The notes below the pieces were generated by a model. It was not told where the DNA came from. It searched no databases and saw only the letters and a program-made list of their open reading frames with translations. Below, one piece after another: positions 1 to 10,114 of a DNA stretch of 64,000 nucleotides (the first letter of the stretch is position 1; each line of letters opens with the position of its first letter). The translations under genes were made by a program, and so were the position numbers. Source of the DNA: Streptomonospora alba (lineage in GTDB: Bacteria; Actinomycetota; Actinomycetes; Streptosporangiales; Streptosporangiaceae); NCBI RefSeq assembly GCF_000826685.1, contig NZ_JROO01000010.1, positions 62,001 through 126,000 of the forward strand, in the 5' to 3' direction.

Positions 1-612
1 GTGCTCGTCGCGGCATCCGGGCTCGAACGTCGCCTCAGCGTGGTCCTGCTCGGTGCGCGGCGCGTCTCCCGCCGCCACCAGTGACACCGCCTCGGACATG
101 GCCTCCACACCAAGGGGGAAGAGGCGGTCGAAGTAGAGGCTGCCCACGGTGTCGTCGGGGCCGATCGCGCACCGCTTCTGCAGCAGGATCGGGCCGGTGT
201 CGATTCCCCGGTCCGGCCAGAAGACGCTCAGCCCGATCTCGTCGTCCCCGTTGATGAGCGCCCAGTTGATCGCCGACATGCCGCGATGCAGCGGAAGCAG
301 ACTGGGGTGGTACTGCGCCGTGCCGTACTCGGGCACCGCGAACACCTCGTCCGGAAGGAACTGGGTCACGAACGCCATGAGGCAGAAGTCGGGCTCGATC
401 TCCTTCCACTTGACGAGGCCGCCGGGCTCTTTCAGCTCAGCGGTCGACACCCGCGGGATGCCGTCGGCTTCACTCGCCGCCCAGAGCGGGTCCTGCCGCC
501 CGCCATCGGTGGGCTCCGGTGCCGCGATACCGGCAACGGTCACGCCATCGTCCTGCAACCGCCGGAGCACCGCTTCTCCGAAGGCCGCCTGCCCGATAAT
601 GGCAACACGCAT
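1..612 (-). CDS. Formyltransferase-family protein (10-formyl-THF hydrolase-like), 3' truncated by window edge
   Basis: The frame is open from ATG at 612 to the left edge, giving 204 residues with the C-terminus outside the window. It begins MRVAIIGQAAFGE, a Rossmann start, and carries the formyl-transfer signature HPSLLPLHRG followed by SAINWALINGDD and a DTGPILLQ segment holding the catalytic Asp. These blocks resemble the N-terminal hydrolase domain of 10-formyltetrahydrofolate dehydrogenase more than bacterial Fmt, although the C-terminus needed to tell a hydrolase, Fmt or sugar formyltransferase apart is missing. It would use or hydrolyse 10-formyl-THF in the cytoplasm. No acceptor substrate can be named. 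The following 208 bp (613-820) separate it from the FMN reductase gene and hold nothing I recognise. Confidence 0.8.
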   Translation of the reverse strand, partial: MRVAIIGQAAFGEAVLRRLQDDGVTVAGIAAPEPTDGGRQDPLWAASEADGIPRVSTAELKEPGGLVKWKEIEPDFCLMAFVTQFLPDEVFAVPEYGTAQYHPSLLPLHRGMSAINWALINGDDEIGLSVFWPDRGIDTGPILLQKRCAIGPDDTVGSLYFDRLFPLGVEAMSEAVSLVAAGDAPRTEQDHAEATFEPGCRDEH

Positions 613-820
613 ATATCACTCCCGGCTGACATGTCCGTGGATCACCCCGTCTGAGCCTTTCGGCAAGGTATCGGATGGGTTCGGGCGAGCCACGACTGCC
701 TGGGGGAAGGGCTGTCTCACTCAGGAGCCTGTTCGGTGTTTCCGCTCGCCGGCGCCGAGCGTGCGGCTCCGGTGCGGCAGCCGTGCACGGCACCGCTCGG
801 CTTCGCCGGATCCGGCTTCG

Positions 821-1426
821 CTAGTGCGGCCCGCCTCCGTGGAGGAGCTGCTCGAAGGGGACCGGATCGGTGAACGAGTCCGACTCCGTATGGGGCCGGG
901 CCGGGCGTCCTCGCACGGCTGCCGCGAGTTCGCCCGCCGCGCGGGCGATGCGCCGGTTGAGGTCGGTGTCGCCGCCCCAGTCGGCGCTGGCGGCGAAGAC
1001 GGCGGTGGGTACCGCCTGTGCGCGCAGGTAGGCCAGCAGCGGGCGCAGCGCGTGCTCGAGCACCAGCGAGTGCCGTTCGGTGCCGCCGGTCGCGCCGAGC
1101 AGCACCGGCTTGTCCCGCATCGACTCGGGATCGACGACGTCCATGAAGGACTTGAACAGGCCGCTGTAGGAGGCGCTGAACGTCGGGCTCACCAGGATGA
1201 GCCCGGCTGCGGCGTCGAGCCGGTCCAGCACCTGCTGCAGGCGCCGGTCGGCGAAACCGGTGAGCAGGTGATCGGTGATGTCGTGGGCGTAGTCGCGCAG
1301 CTCGACCACCTCGATCGCGGCCTCGCCGCCGAGCTCGCCGCGGGTGGCCGTGGCCAGCCGGTCGGCCAGCAGGCGGGTGCTGGAGGGCTGTGACAGTCCC
1401 GCGGAGATCGCGAGGATGTCGGTCAT
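821..1426 (-). CDS. NAD(P)H-dependent FMN reductase, CE1759-type partner of LLM oxidoreductase
   Basis: This 201-residue protein has the flavodoxin-like fold of NADPH-dependent FMN reductases: an N-terminal beta-strand and phosphate loop (ILAISAGLSQPSSTRLLAD), then LVSPTFSASYSGLFKSFMDV and the LLGATGG loop. It should supply reduced FMN in the cytoplasm to the luciferase-like monooxygenase immediately upstream. The two genes overlap by ATGA (1423-1426), so they are translationally coupled. This pairing matches the CE1758/CE1759 LLM-duo families known from actinobacteria. The substrate of the duo is unknown. Confidence 0.88.
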   Translation of the reverse strand: MTDILAISAGLSQPSSTRLLADRLATATRGELGGEAAIEVVELRDYAHDITDHLLTGFADRRLQQVLDRLDAAAGLILVSPTFSASYSGLFKSFMDVVDPESMRDKPVLLGATGGTERHSLVLEHALRPLLAYLRAQAVPTAVFAASADWGGDTDLNRRIARAAGELAAAVRGRPARPHTESDSFTDPVPFEQLLHGGGPH

Positions 1427-2520
1427 TGCGGGCTCCCCTCGGTGCCGTGTCGCTGTGCCTGGACCAGGGACTCGTGGGTGGGTGCGTCGGGGACGTGGGC
1501 GGGGCGGGCCGCGTCGAACTCCTTGCGCAGCACGGGGACGACCTCCTCGCCGAGCAGGTCGAGCTGTTCCAGCACGGTCTTCAGCGGCAGGCCGGCGTGG
1601 TCGATCAGGAACAGCTGGCGCTGGTAGTCGCCGACGTAGTCGCGGAACCCCAGTGTCCTGTCGACGACCTCGGCCGGACTTCCCACGGTCAGCGGGGTCT
1701 GCTCGGAGAACTGCTCCAGTGACGGGCCTCCGCCGTAGACCGGGGCGTCGTTGAAGTAGGGCCGGAACTCCTCGACCGCGTCCTGGGAGTTGCGGCGCAT
1801 GAACACCTGCCCGCCCAGGCCGACGATGGCCTGATCGGCCCCGCCGTGGCCGTAGTGCTCGAAGCGTCGGCGGTAGAGATCGACCATCCGCTTGGTGTGC
1901 TCGGGCGGCCAGAAGATGTGGTTGTGGAAGAAGCCGTCGCCGTAGTAGGCGGCCTGCTCGGCGATCTCGGGGCTGCGGATGGAACCGTGCCACACGAACG
2001 GCGGCACACCGTCCAGCGGCCGCGGCGTGGAGGTGAAGCCCTGCAGCGGGGTGCGGAACTCGCCTCGCCAGTCGACGACGTCTTCGCGCCACAGCCGGTG
2101 CAGCAGGTGGTAGTTCTCCACGGCCAGCGGGATCCCCTTGCGGATGTCCTGGCCGAACCAGGGATAGACCGGGCCCTGGTTGCCGCGGCCCATCATCAGA
2201 TCCACCCGCCCGTCGGCCAGGTGCTGCAGCATCGCGAAATCCTCGGCGATCTTGACCGGGTCGTTGGTGGTGATCAGCGTCGTCGACGTGGACAGGATCA
2301 GTCGCTCGGTCCGGGCCGCGACATAGCCCAGCATCGTGGTCGGCGAGGACGGCACGAACGGCGGGTTGTGGTGCTCGCCGGTGGCGAACACGTCGAGCCC
2401 GACCTCCTCGGCCTTGCGCGCGATGGCCACCATCGCCTTGATGCGCTCGCCCTCCGTCGGCGTGCGCCCGGTCGTCGGGTCGGGCGTGACGTCCCCTACC
2501 GTGAACACCCCGAACTGCAT
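1423..2520 (-). CDS. LLM class flavin-dependent oxidoreductase, CE1758 family
   Basis: A 365-residue luciferase-like monooxygenase (bacterial luciferase TIM-barrel fold). Typical segments are the N-terminal MQFGVFTVGDVTPDP, GLDVFATGEHHNPPFVPSSP, the TLITTNDPVKIAEDFAMLQ helix region and DLMMGRGN. It probably oxygenates or reduces a small molecule using FMNH2 made by the overlapping downstream reductase. The start is preceded by a strong GAGGAGG ribosome site. An imperfect inverted repeat in the leader (2533-2555) and the neighbouring MarR gene suggest regulated expression. The true substrate cannot be deduced from sequence. Confidence 0.9.
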   Translation of the reverse strand: MQFGVFTVGDVTPDPTTGRTPTEGERIKAMVAIARKAEEVGLDVFATGEHHNPPFVPSSPTTMLGYVAARTERLILSTSTTLITTNDPVKIAEDFAMLQHLADGRVDLMMGRGNQGPVYPWFGQDIRKGIPLAVENYHLLHRLWREDVVDWRGEFRTPLQGFTSTPRPLDGVPPFVWHGSIRSPEIAEQAAYYGDGFFHNHIFWPPEHTKRMVDLYRRRFEHYGHGGADQAIVGLGGQVFMRRNSQDAVEEFRPYFNDAPVYGGGPSLEQFSEQTPLTVGSPAEVVDRTLGFRDYVGDYQRQLFLIDHAGLPLKTVLEQLDLLGEEVVPVLRKEFDAARPAHVPDAPTHESLVQAQRHGTEGSPQ

Positions 2521-2532
2521 TGCGACCTCCTC

Positions 2533-2555
2533 GGTCGTTCAGATTTTAACCGACC
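2533..2555. promoter_or_regulatory. Candidate operator upstream of the LLM/FMN-reductase operon
   Basis: An imperfect inverted repeat GGTCGTT...AACCGACC surrounds an AT-rich core (AGATTTT) just ahead of the oxidoreductase ribosome site. It is unusually AT-rich for this genome. Its position suits a repressor site; the adjacent MarR protein is the obvious candidate, but the half-sites differ from the one in front of marR. Confidence 0.35.
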
Positions 2556-2701
2556 GCGTGAACGGTGGCGGGGCGGGTGCTATTCCCTCCCCGGCCGGAT
2601 GCTGCGGCGCGTGCGGGGTGCGACCGCTGCGCCCGGCCCGGCCGCGCCGGTCGCGGGGGCCGAGCCCGCCTTCTGCGCACGAAGCCTGGCGGCGTCACTC
2701 C

Positions 2702-3208
2702 TCAGCGGCCTCCGCCCTGCTCCCCGGTCGGTGGCCCGGCCGGTTCGTCGGCCGCCCGCCGGTCCTGCAGGCGGCATCGCACACGGGTGAACACGCGCGC
2801 GAGCACGTGCAGTTCGTCCTCGTCGAGATCGTCGGTGAACAGCCGCTGCACCGTCGCGATGTGGTGGCGGTCCGCCTCGCGCAGCGCTTCGAGTCCCGTG
2901 GCGGTCAGCACCGCGTGGCTGACCCGCCTGTCGTCCGGCGAAGGGTGCCGCAGCACCCAGCCGCGCCGCTCCAGCACCTTGACCTGATAGGTCAGCCTGC
3001 TCGGCGAGAACACCATGCGCGCCGCCAGCTCACCCATCCGCAACCGATGCGCGGGACTCTCCGAGAGCACAAGCAGCACGTGGTAATCCACCAGGCTCAT
3101 TCCGGCGGCCGTGCGCAGGTCCTCGTCGAGCCGGGTCTCCAGCAGCAGGCTCGCCTCGATATAGGGCCGCCAGGCGCGCCGCTGAAGCGAACTGTGCCAG
3201 GTCGACAT
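2702..3208 (-). CDS. MarR family transcriptional regulator
   Basis: A 168-residue winged-helix regulator. The core LRMGELAARMVFSPSRLTYQVKVLERRGWV is the MarR recognition helix region and the wing RHPSPDDRRVSHAVLTATG is typical of the family. The C-terminal helices and a basic Gly/Pro/Arg tail complete the dimerisation part. It lies 180 bp upstream of the LLM operon on the same strand and has a short palindrome right in front of its start, so autoregulation and control of the flavin-dependent pair are plausible. The ligand is unknown. Confidence 0.9.
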   Translation of the reverse strand: MSTWHSSLQRRAWRPYIEASLLLETRLDEDLRTAAGMSLVDYHVLLVLSESPAHRLRMGELAARMVFSPSRLTYQVKVLERRGWVLRHPSPDDRRVSHAVLTATGLEALREADRHHIATVQRLFTDDLDEDELHVLARVFTRVRCRLQDRRAADEPAGPPTGEQGGGR

Positions 3209-3228
3209 ACCTGCAGCCTAGCAAGTGC

Positions 3229-3241
3229 TTCAATACTTGAA
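3229..3241. promoter_or_regulatory. MarR autoregulatory operator candidate
   Basis: Perfect palindrome TTCAA-TAC-TTGAA about 20 bp upstream of the marR start, nested in a wider repeat CAAGT-N8-ACTTG. Its location on the marR promoter and low GC content fit a MarR-family site. Confidence 0.5.
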
Positions 3242-3519
3242 ATACCGACGCAGTCCGGTGCCCGAAGGTGCGGAAGGGCGCCGTGCGGTCTCTGCGTTCA
3301 GTCGGCGGAGGCGCTCTCGTGGGCGCCGCGCCTCCAGCGCAAGCGCGCTCCACGGCCGGCGCCAGACCGACGCACGACGGCAGACACCTCCACGCGTGGA
3401 CATCCGATGGACCTCAAGGGGAGCCGGTCTCTAAACTGCCGGAGCAGTCGGCGATGGGGGCGAACCCGGCGGCAAGGATCCTCCCGGGAGCACGTGCACC
3501 CCACAGAGAAGAGGACCGC

Positions 3520-4770
3520 ATGGGCCGCGAGCAGCGATCGGAGCCCCAGCCCGATGTCGCCGGACTCGGCGAGGCGACGGAGCCGGAATGGCTCACCGCC
3601 GATACCGCCGCGACGGTGACCGCGGCCGAACCGAGCCCCTTCACCGGCAGCGAGTACCGGGCCCGGCTGGACAGCGTCCGGCGCCGGATGGCCGACGCCG
3701 GGCTGGACGCGATGGTGGTGTTCCGCCCCTCCAGCGTCGAGTACCTGTGCGGCTACCACACCGCCGAGACGGCTCCCCAGCCGTTGCTGGTCACCGGAGA
3801 CGACACCTACCTCTACGTTCCCGACCTGGAGGTCGGCCGGGCACTGGCCAGCTCCCGGCCGGGGCACATCCGCTACGTCGGCTACGCCGACGCGCTGCGC
3901 AGCCTCGGACTGTTCCTCGACCACGCCGCCGGGGTGCTGCCGCAGGGCGCCCGGGTGGGCGTCGAGGCCGGCCACACCTCCACCCCTCCGCATGCGGTGG
4001 AGATCCTGCGCGCCCGCCGGGTGACCGTCGTCGACCCCGACCACCTCGTCGAACGCGTCAGGCTGGTGCTTTCCGACGCCGAGATCGGCTGTGTGGAAAG
4101 GGCCGCGCTGGCCACCCGGGCGGGGACCGGCGCGGCCGCCGCCGAGGCACGCAAGCCCGACGCCACCGACTCCTCGGTCGCCGCCGCGATCGCTGCGGCG
4201 CTCTTCGAACACGCCGACTCCCCGTCGGCATGGGGGCCGGTGGTGGCCACCGGGAACCGGGCGGGCATTCCGCACTCGAGCTGGGTGCACCGCAGCCTGG
4301 GCGCGGGTCCGACGTTCCTGGAGTTCGCCGGCGCCCACCAGCGCTACCACGCGCCGGTCATGCGCACCCTGGCACTGGGACGGCTCTCGCCCGAGGACCG
4401 GCGATTGGCGGAGCTGGCGCAGACCGCGCTCGCCGCGGTGCTGGAGACCGCCAGGGCCGGAGTCCCGTGTTCCCACGTCGCCGACCACGCCGCGCGGGCG
4501 GTCGGCCGGTTGCCCGACGACGTGGTGTTCCACCGGCTCTACGGTTATCCGGTCGGGCTGGCGCACAAGCCGCACTGGATGGACGGCGCGCCTTTCTACC
4601 TCACCCAGGACAACCACGAGCTGCTGCAGAGCGGGATGGTCTTCCACGTACCGGCGTCGTTCCGCTCGTTCGGCCGCTCGGGAGTGGGGCTCAGCCAGAC
4701 GTTCCTCGTGGAGGAGCACGGCACCCGGGTACTGACCCACGGCCCGGCCGAACCGATCGAGGTGCGATGA
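3520..4770 (+). CDS. M24-fold (creatinase / ectoine hydrolase-like) protein lacking metallopeptidase ligands
   Basis: A 416-residue protein of the aminopeptidase P/creatinase fold: an N-terminal creatinase-N domain (about residues 45-180, with DAMVVFRPSSVEYLCGYHTAE) and a pita-bread domain. The block where metallo-M24 enzymes have Asp ligands instead reads LEFAGAHQRYHAPVMRT, and the usual C-terminal Glu ligands are also not evident. This pattern is shared with creatinase and ectoine hydrolases (DoeA/EutD), which hydrolyse non-peptide C-N bonds. ATG 3520 is chosen because AGAAGAGGA precedes it; longer readings add unlikely sequence. The coupled FAD oxidase downstream would suit oxidation of an amine or amino acid released here, as in creatine to sarcosine. 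The substrate is inferred only. Confidence 0.75.
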   Translation: MGREQRSEPQPDVAGLGEATEPEWLTADTAATVTAAEPSPFTGSEYRARLDSVRRRMADAGLDAMVVFRPSSVEYLCGYHTAETAPQPLLVTGDDTYLYVPDLEVGRALASSRPGHIRYVGYADALRSLGLFLDHAAGVLPQGARVGVEAGHTSTPPHAVEILRARRVTVVDPDHLVERVRLVLSDAEIGCVERAALATRAGTGAAAAEARKPDATDSSVAAAIAAALFEHADSPSAWGPVVATGNRAGIPHSSWVHRSLGAGPTFLEFAGAHQRYHAPVMRTLALGRLSPEDRRLAELAQTALAAVLETARAGVPCSHVADHAARAVGRLPDDVVFHRLYGYPVGLAHKPHWMDGAPFYLTQDNHELLQSGMVFHVPASFRSFGRSGVGLSQTFLVEEHGTRVLTHGPAEPIEVR

Positions 4771-4961
4771 CGAGCGGAGCGCGGGCGCCGGGTGAGGGCG
4801 GCCCGAGCACGCCGCAGAGCCGAGGGCCGGCCCCGGTCGCCGCGGTGCGGCGGCGGGCGGCGACGGCGGTCACGATCGCCAACAGGGAAACGCAGTCCAC
4901 CCTCCCGAACCCGTCCTGTGGAACCGTTCGTGTCGCGATCGCGCACGTGGAGGCCGAGTGA
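4767..4961 (+). CDS. Small ORF (64 aa) coupled between the M24 protein and the FAD oxidase
   Basis: An ATG that overlaps the M24 stop (ATGA, 4767-4770) opens a 64-codon frame ending at TGA 4959-4961, which in turn overlaps the oxidase start as GTGA (4958-4961). Most third positions are G or C, as in neighbouring genes. The product is basic in the middle and ends SCGTVRVAIAHVEAE; I recognise no family. The double overlap argues for a real translated link, but the frame could also just be a coding-like leader for the oxidase gene. Confidence 0.4.
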   Translation: MTSGARAPGEGGPSTPQSRGPAPVAAVRRRAATAVTIANRETQSTLPNPSCGTVRVAIAHVEAE

Positions 4962-6214
4962 GCACAGGGCCGAAACCGGAGCACGCCGTCGTCGTCGGAG
5001 CGGGCACGGTCGGCCTGTCGACGGCGTGGTTCCTGCAGGAACGCGGAGTCCGGGTCACCGTCGTGGACCGCTCCGGGACGGCGGCCGGCGCCTCCTGGGG
5101 CAACGCCGGGCTCCTGGCTCCCGCGTTCACCCTGCCGCTGCCCGAACCGGCTGTCCTGCGCTCCGGGGCCGCCTCCCTGCTCGACCGGTCCTCTCCGGTG
5201 GCCGTCCCCCTGACGGGCGGCCGGCAGCTGTGGCCCTTCCTCGCCGCGTTCGCAAGGAACTGCACTCCGGCCCGATGGCGCCGCGCGATGGCCGTCTTCA
5301 ACGAGCTGAACCGCCTCAGTTTGAACGCCTATGACCGGCTCACCGACGGCGGTGTCGCGGCACCGGTCAAACACGCCGACCCGTTCATCGTCGCGTGCGC
5401 ATCCCACACCGAACGCAAGCACGTCGTCGACGAGCTCGCGGCGGTGCGCGCGACCGGCGGCGAGGTCTCCTACGACCTCGCCACCGGCGACGAGCTGCGC
5501 GCCCTCGAACCGGCGCTGAGCGCAGGCGTGCGGACGGGCCTGCGTGTGCACGGCCAGCGCTTCGTCAACCCGCCCGAGTTCGCCCACGCGCTGGCCGGTG
5601 CCGTCCGCGCCCGGGGCGGCGACATCGTCGACGGGTTCGACGTGACCCGCGTGCTCGATCTCGGTGCTTCCGGTGTCGACCTGGTATCGACCGACGGACG
5701 ACGGTTGCGGGCGGACGCGGCCGTACTCGCCGGCGGCGTCCGAGTGGGTTCCCTGGCCCGCCCCTTCGGCGTCCGCACACGCGTCCAGGCCGGCCGCGGC
5801 TACAGTTTCAGCGTCCACCCGCGGGAGATGCCGACCCATCCCCTCTACTTCCCCGCCCGGAAAGTGGCCTGCAATCCGCTGGGCGACCGCTTCCGGATCA
5901 CCGGGATGATGGAGTTCCGCCCCGAGGACGCCCCGCTGAACCCCCGGCGCATCCACACGATCGTCGACTCGGTGCGCCCGATGCTCTCCGGCGTGGACTT
6001 CGACGCCCGCCACGAGGAGTGGGTCGGCTCGCGCCCCTGCACACCCGACGGGCTGCCGCTCATCGGCGCGACCTCCTCGCCGCGGGTGCACGTCGCCGGA
6101 GGACACGGCATGTGGGGCATCGTGCTGGGTCCGCTGACGGGTCGGCTGCTCGCCGAGTCGATGACCACCGGCCGCACCCCCGACCTGATGCGGCACTTCG
6201 ACCCGCTGCGCTAG
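4958..6214 (+). CDS. FAD-dependent amino acid oxidase/dehydrogenase, DadA/DAO family
   Basis: A 418-residue glutathione-reductase-2-type flavoprotein. The dinucleotide site is AVVVGAGTVGLSTAWFLQ at the N-terminus; ASWGNAGLLAP follows, and the C-terminus has RPCTPDGLPLIG and GHGMWGIVLGPLTGRLLAE, typical of D-amino acid dehydrogenases and sarcosine/glycine oxidases. It would oxidise a D-amino acid or N-methyl amino acid at the membrane face or in the cytoplasm. The GTG start has GGAGG 5 bases upstream and overlaps the preceding small frame, so it belongs to an operon with the creatinase-like gene. Together they may form a short catabolic route for a guanidino, N-methyl or ectoine-type compound. 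Confidence 0.85.
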   Translation: MSTGPKPEHAVVVGAGTVGLSTAWFLQERGVRVTVVDRSGTAAGASWGNAGLLAPAFTLPLPEPAVLRSGAASLLDRSSPVAVPLTGGRQLWPFLAAFARNCTPARWRRAMAVFNELNRLSLNAYDRLTDGGVAAPVKHADPFIVACASHTERKHVVDELAAVRATGGEVSYDLATGDELRALEPALSAGVRTGLRVHGQRFVNPPEFAHALAGAVRARGGDIVDGFDVTRVLDLGASGVDLVSTDGRRLRADAAVLAGGVRVGSLARPFGVRTRVQAGRGYSFSVHPREMPTHPLYFPARKVACNPLGDRFRITGMMEFRPEDAPLNPRRIHTIVDSVRPMLSGVDFDARHEEWVGSRPCTPDGLPLIGATSSPRVHVAGGHGMWGIVLGPLTGRLLAESMTTGRTPDLMRHFDPLR

Positions 6215-6387
6215 CAGGCGGCACTTCGCTCAGTGGACCGGGTGCTCGTGCCGCGGCCGGTCGGCGGCGGCATCGCCGTAGGCGGCGCATCGCCGCTTCG
6301 GAAGGAGCGCGGCCGTCCACAGCGGACGACGAAAAGGGAAGGCACGGAGTTTTCCACTCCCTGCCACTTTCAATCTATAGCGCACCG

Positions 6388-6406
6388 GGGGCCTTGCGGC
6401 AAGACC
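6388..6406. promoter_or_regulatory. Rifamycin-associated element (RAE) upstream of rox
   Basis: The 19-mer GGGCCTTGCGGCAAGACCC matches the RAE consensus as I recall it (GGGGCTTGCGGCAAGGCCC) at 17 of 19 positions, including the whole TTGCGGCAAG core. RAEs lie upstream of rifamycin-inactivating genes in actinomycetes and are needed for induction by rifamycins. It sits 219 bp before the rox start, inside the 390-bp gap 6215-6603 that otherwise shows no gene. Confidence 0.85.
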
Positions 6407-6564
6407 CGGTGCCTGCTGCAGAATTCTCGGGCCGAAGCCCGGACCCGCGGAAATCGGGATTCACAAAGCACGCGAGCTGTTGTCGACGTGCCGGTCCCGC
6501 GCGGCGCCGAACCGACGCCGGGTTCCGCGCGGGGGTGTGGGGCCGGTGCGGAGGTGCGTGATAG

Positions 6565-8052
<1,488 letters not shown>

Positions 8053-8212
8053 GCGCGCGGCTGCGGCACGAAACAGGGTGCGACGTCGGGACCCGGCGCG
8101 CGTAAAGCCTCGGACGGGCCCGACTTCAGCGGCACCGGCCGTCTCCGGTCGGCGACCGCCGTGGTGACCGGGGAGCGCGGGGGAGCGGTCGGCGACCGAC
8201 GGCCGCTCTCTC

Positions 8213-8239
8213 CCCGGAGCCGGTAGCCCCGGCTCCGGG
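8213..8239 (+). terminator. GC-rich hairpin terminator downstream of rox
   Basis: Perfect 11-bp arms CCCGGAGCCGG and CCGGCTCCGGG with a 5-nt loop (TAGCC) lie about 160 bp after the rox stop and before the next gene. No U-tract follows, as is usual for actinobacterial I-shaped hairpins. Confidence 0.55.
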
Positions 8240-8332
8240 CGTTCGAGGGCGCGCCTTAGCCTGTGAAGCGACCAACGCGGCAGATACCGGGAATTCAGCG
8301 TAGGTCCGACCCGAGCGGATTCGAGGAGCAGT

Positions 8333-8683
8333 GTGAGCATCAGTCCACGTGTCACGGCGATCGCCTTCCGCGTCGTGGCGATCGCCGAGGCCCTGACCTG
8401 GATCGGGCTCCTGGGCGGCATGTACGTCAAGTACCTGGGAAGCGGCAGCGAGGCGGGCGTGGAACTCTTCGGACCGGTGCACGGCGGCGCCTTCCTCGTC
8501 TACGTGGCGATCACCCTGGCCGCCGCCCTGCACCTGCGCTGGAACCTGTGGGCGGCCCTGGCGGCCCTGGCCGCGTCCGTGCCTCCCCTCGGCACCCTTG
8601 CCGCGGACTGGTGGCTGCACCGCACCGGGCGCCTGCCGACCCGCCCGCGGGAACGGGACTCCGCCCCTCACCCCGCGGCGTGA
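8333..8683 (+). CDS. DUF3817 family small membrane protein
   Basis: A 116-residue protein with three hydrophobic segments: VTAIAFRVVAIAEALTWIGLL, GGAFLVYVAITLAAALHL and LWAALAALAASVPPLGTLAAD. The invariant-looking FGPVHGGAFLVYV and the final WWLHR fit DUF3817. It is an integral membrane protein of unknown function, often found singly in actinobacteria. The GTG start follows GAGGAGC. A related small protein lies at 53464-53724. Confidence 0.85.
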   Translation: MSISPRVTAIAFRVVAIAEALTWIGLLGGMYVKYLGSGSEAGVELFGPVHGGAFLVYVAITLAAALHLRWNLWAALAALAASVPPLGTLAADWWLHRTGRLPTRPRERDSAPHPAA

Positions 8684-8779
8684 GCGTGACCGGCTCGACG
8701 GAGGCGTCGTCCCCGCTGGTGCCGGGGAGCCCGGTGTGCTCCGCCGCCGGGGCGGTCGATGGCCGGTCTCGCTGCCGGT

Positions 8780-9838
8780 TCACCAGCGCAGCAGGACCAG
8801 ATCGGCGGAGAACCCGGGGCCCAGGGCCATGAGCAGCCCCGGTTCGCCCTCGGACGGGCGGCGCTCGGCAATCGTCTCCTCCAGTACGTCGAGCACCGAG
8901 ACCGACGACAGGTTCCCCAGCCGCCGGAGGGACCGCCAGGTGAGGTCGAGGTCGCCGGGGCCGAGCGCAAGAACGCTGCTGAGCTTGTCGATCACCTTGG
9001 GGCCGCCGGGGTGGCACACCCACGACGCCACCTCCTCCGGCGCGAGCCCGTGGTCGTCGAGGAACGAGGCGACATCCTCGGCGAGGACGGACTCCACGTG
9101 GTCCGCCAGGTCGGCGGCAAGGATCGTGCGGAACCCGTGCTCACCGATGTCCCAGCCCATGAGGCGGTCGGTGTCGGGGTACAGCTTGCTGCGGGACGCC
9201 ACGACCCGGGGCCCGTGCCCGGCCGCATCGCTCCGCTCGGCGCGCTGTTCCCCCAGCGCCACCACCGCCGCGGCCCCATCTCCGAACAGGCCGCTGGCCA
9301 CCAGGTTCGCCTTGGAGGTGTCGTCGCGCTGCAGGGTCAAGGAGCACAGTTCGACGCACACCAGCAGGGCCACCTGGTCCGGCCAGCCGTGCAGGTAGTC
9401 GTGCAGCCGCGCCAATCCGGCGGCGCCCGCCGAGCACCCCAGCCCGAACACCGGCACGCGTTTGACGTCGGCCCGGAATCCGACGCGCTGGGCCAGGCGA
9501 GCGTCCAGCGAGGGGGTGGCGATGCCGGTGGAGGAGCACACGATCACCTGGTCCACCTCGCTCGGGGCCACCTGCGCCCGCGAGAGGGCCGCCTGTATCG
9601 CACGCTCTCCCAGGTCGAGCGCGTTGTCGATGAAGGCGTCGTTGGCCGTGGTGAAGTCGTTCAGCTTCCGGTACTCCTCAAGCGGCCACACCAGGGGCCG
9701 ACCGGTCACCTGGGTGGCGGCATGGAACCGGCGCAGCAGTCGTTCATCGGCCTCCGTCCACCGCGCGAAGGCGTCGGTGATCTCTTCTTGGCTGTAGTAA
9801 TGCTCCGGCAGCACAGTCCGTACGGCCGCGATACGCAT
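8780..9838 (-). CDS. Type III polyketide synthase (chalcone/stilbene synthase family)
   Basis: A 352-residue homodimeric thiolase-fold enzyme. The catalytic Cys is Cys135 in FGLGCSAGAAG; the His is in CHPGGPKV and the Asn in GNLSSVSV, completing the Cys-His-Asn triad. C-terminal ALGPGFSADLVLLRW is the usual end of bacterial type III PKSs. It condenses malonyl-type extender units on a CoA or ACP starter. ATG 9838 is chosen for the GGGAG ribosome site and the MRIAAVRTVLPE start; a longer frame exists. No methyltransferase, oxidase or prenyltransferase flanks it, so the product (alkylresorcinol, alkylpyrone or naphthol type) cannot be told. Confidence 0.92.
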   Translation of the reverse strand: MRIAAVRTVLPEHYYSQEEITDAFARWTEADERLLRRFHAATQVTGRPLVWPLEEYRKLNDFTTANDAFIDNALDLGERAIQAALSRAQVAPSEVDQVIVCSSTGIATPSLDARLAQRVGFRADVKRVPVFGLGCSAGAAGLARLHDYLHGWPDQVALLVCVELCSLTLQRDDTSKANLVASGLFGDGAAAVVALGEQRAERSDAAGHGPRVVASRSKLYPDTDRLMGWDIGEHGFRTILAADLADHVESVLAEDVASFLDDHGLAPEEVASWVCHPGGPKVIDKLSSVLALGPGDLDLTWRSLRRLGNLSSVSVLDVLEETIAERRPSEGEPGLLMALGPGFSADLVLLRW

Positions 9839-10114
9839 GACGTCTCCCAGATCTGCCCCGGACCCGCCCCGTTCGCGGACCTCCGAGCGGGATCGGCGGA
9901 TCACCCGTGGCGTGTACGCCCCCACGAACGACGAAGAGGGCGATCGCCTCACCGATCCCGCTACCCGGTAAGCCCAGTGCTAACGACGCGGAGAAAGGCG
10001 GCCTCTCCGGCGGCAACCGACGGACCCGTGGGCGCCGTTCGCCACGACCGCCGTGCCGGCCCGTCGCCCGGCCCCGAAGCCGATCCTCCTCGCGGGACAC
10101 CTTCCTGCCGCCGG

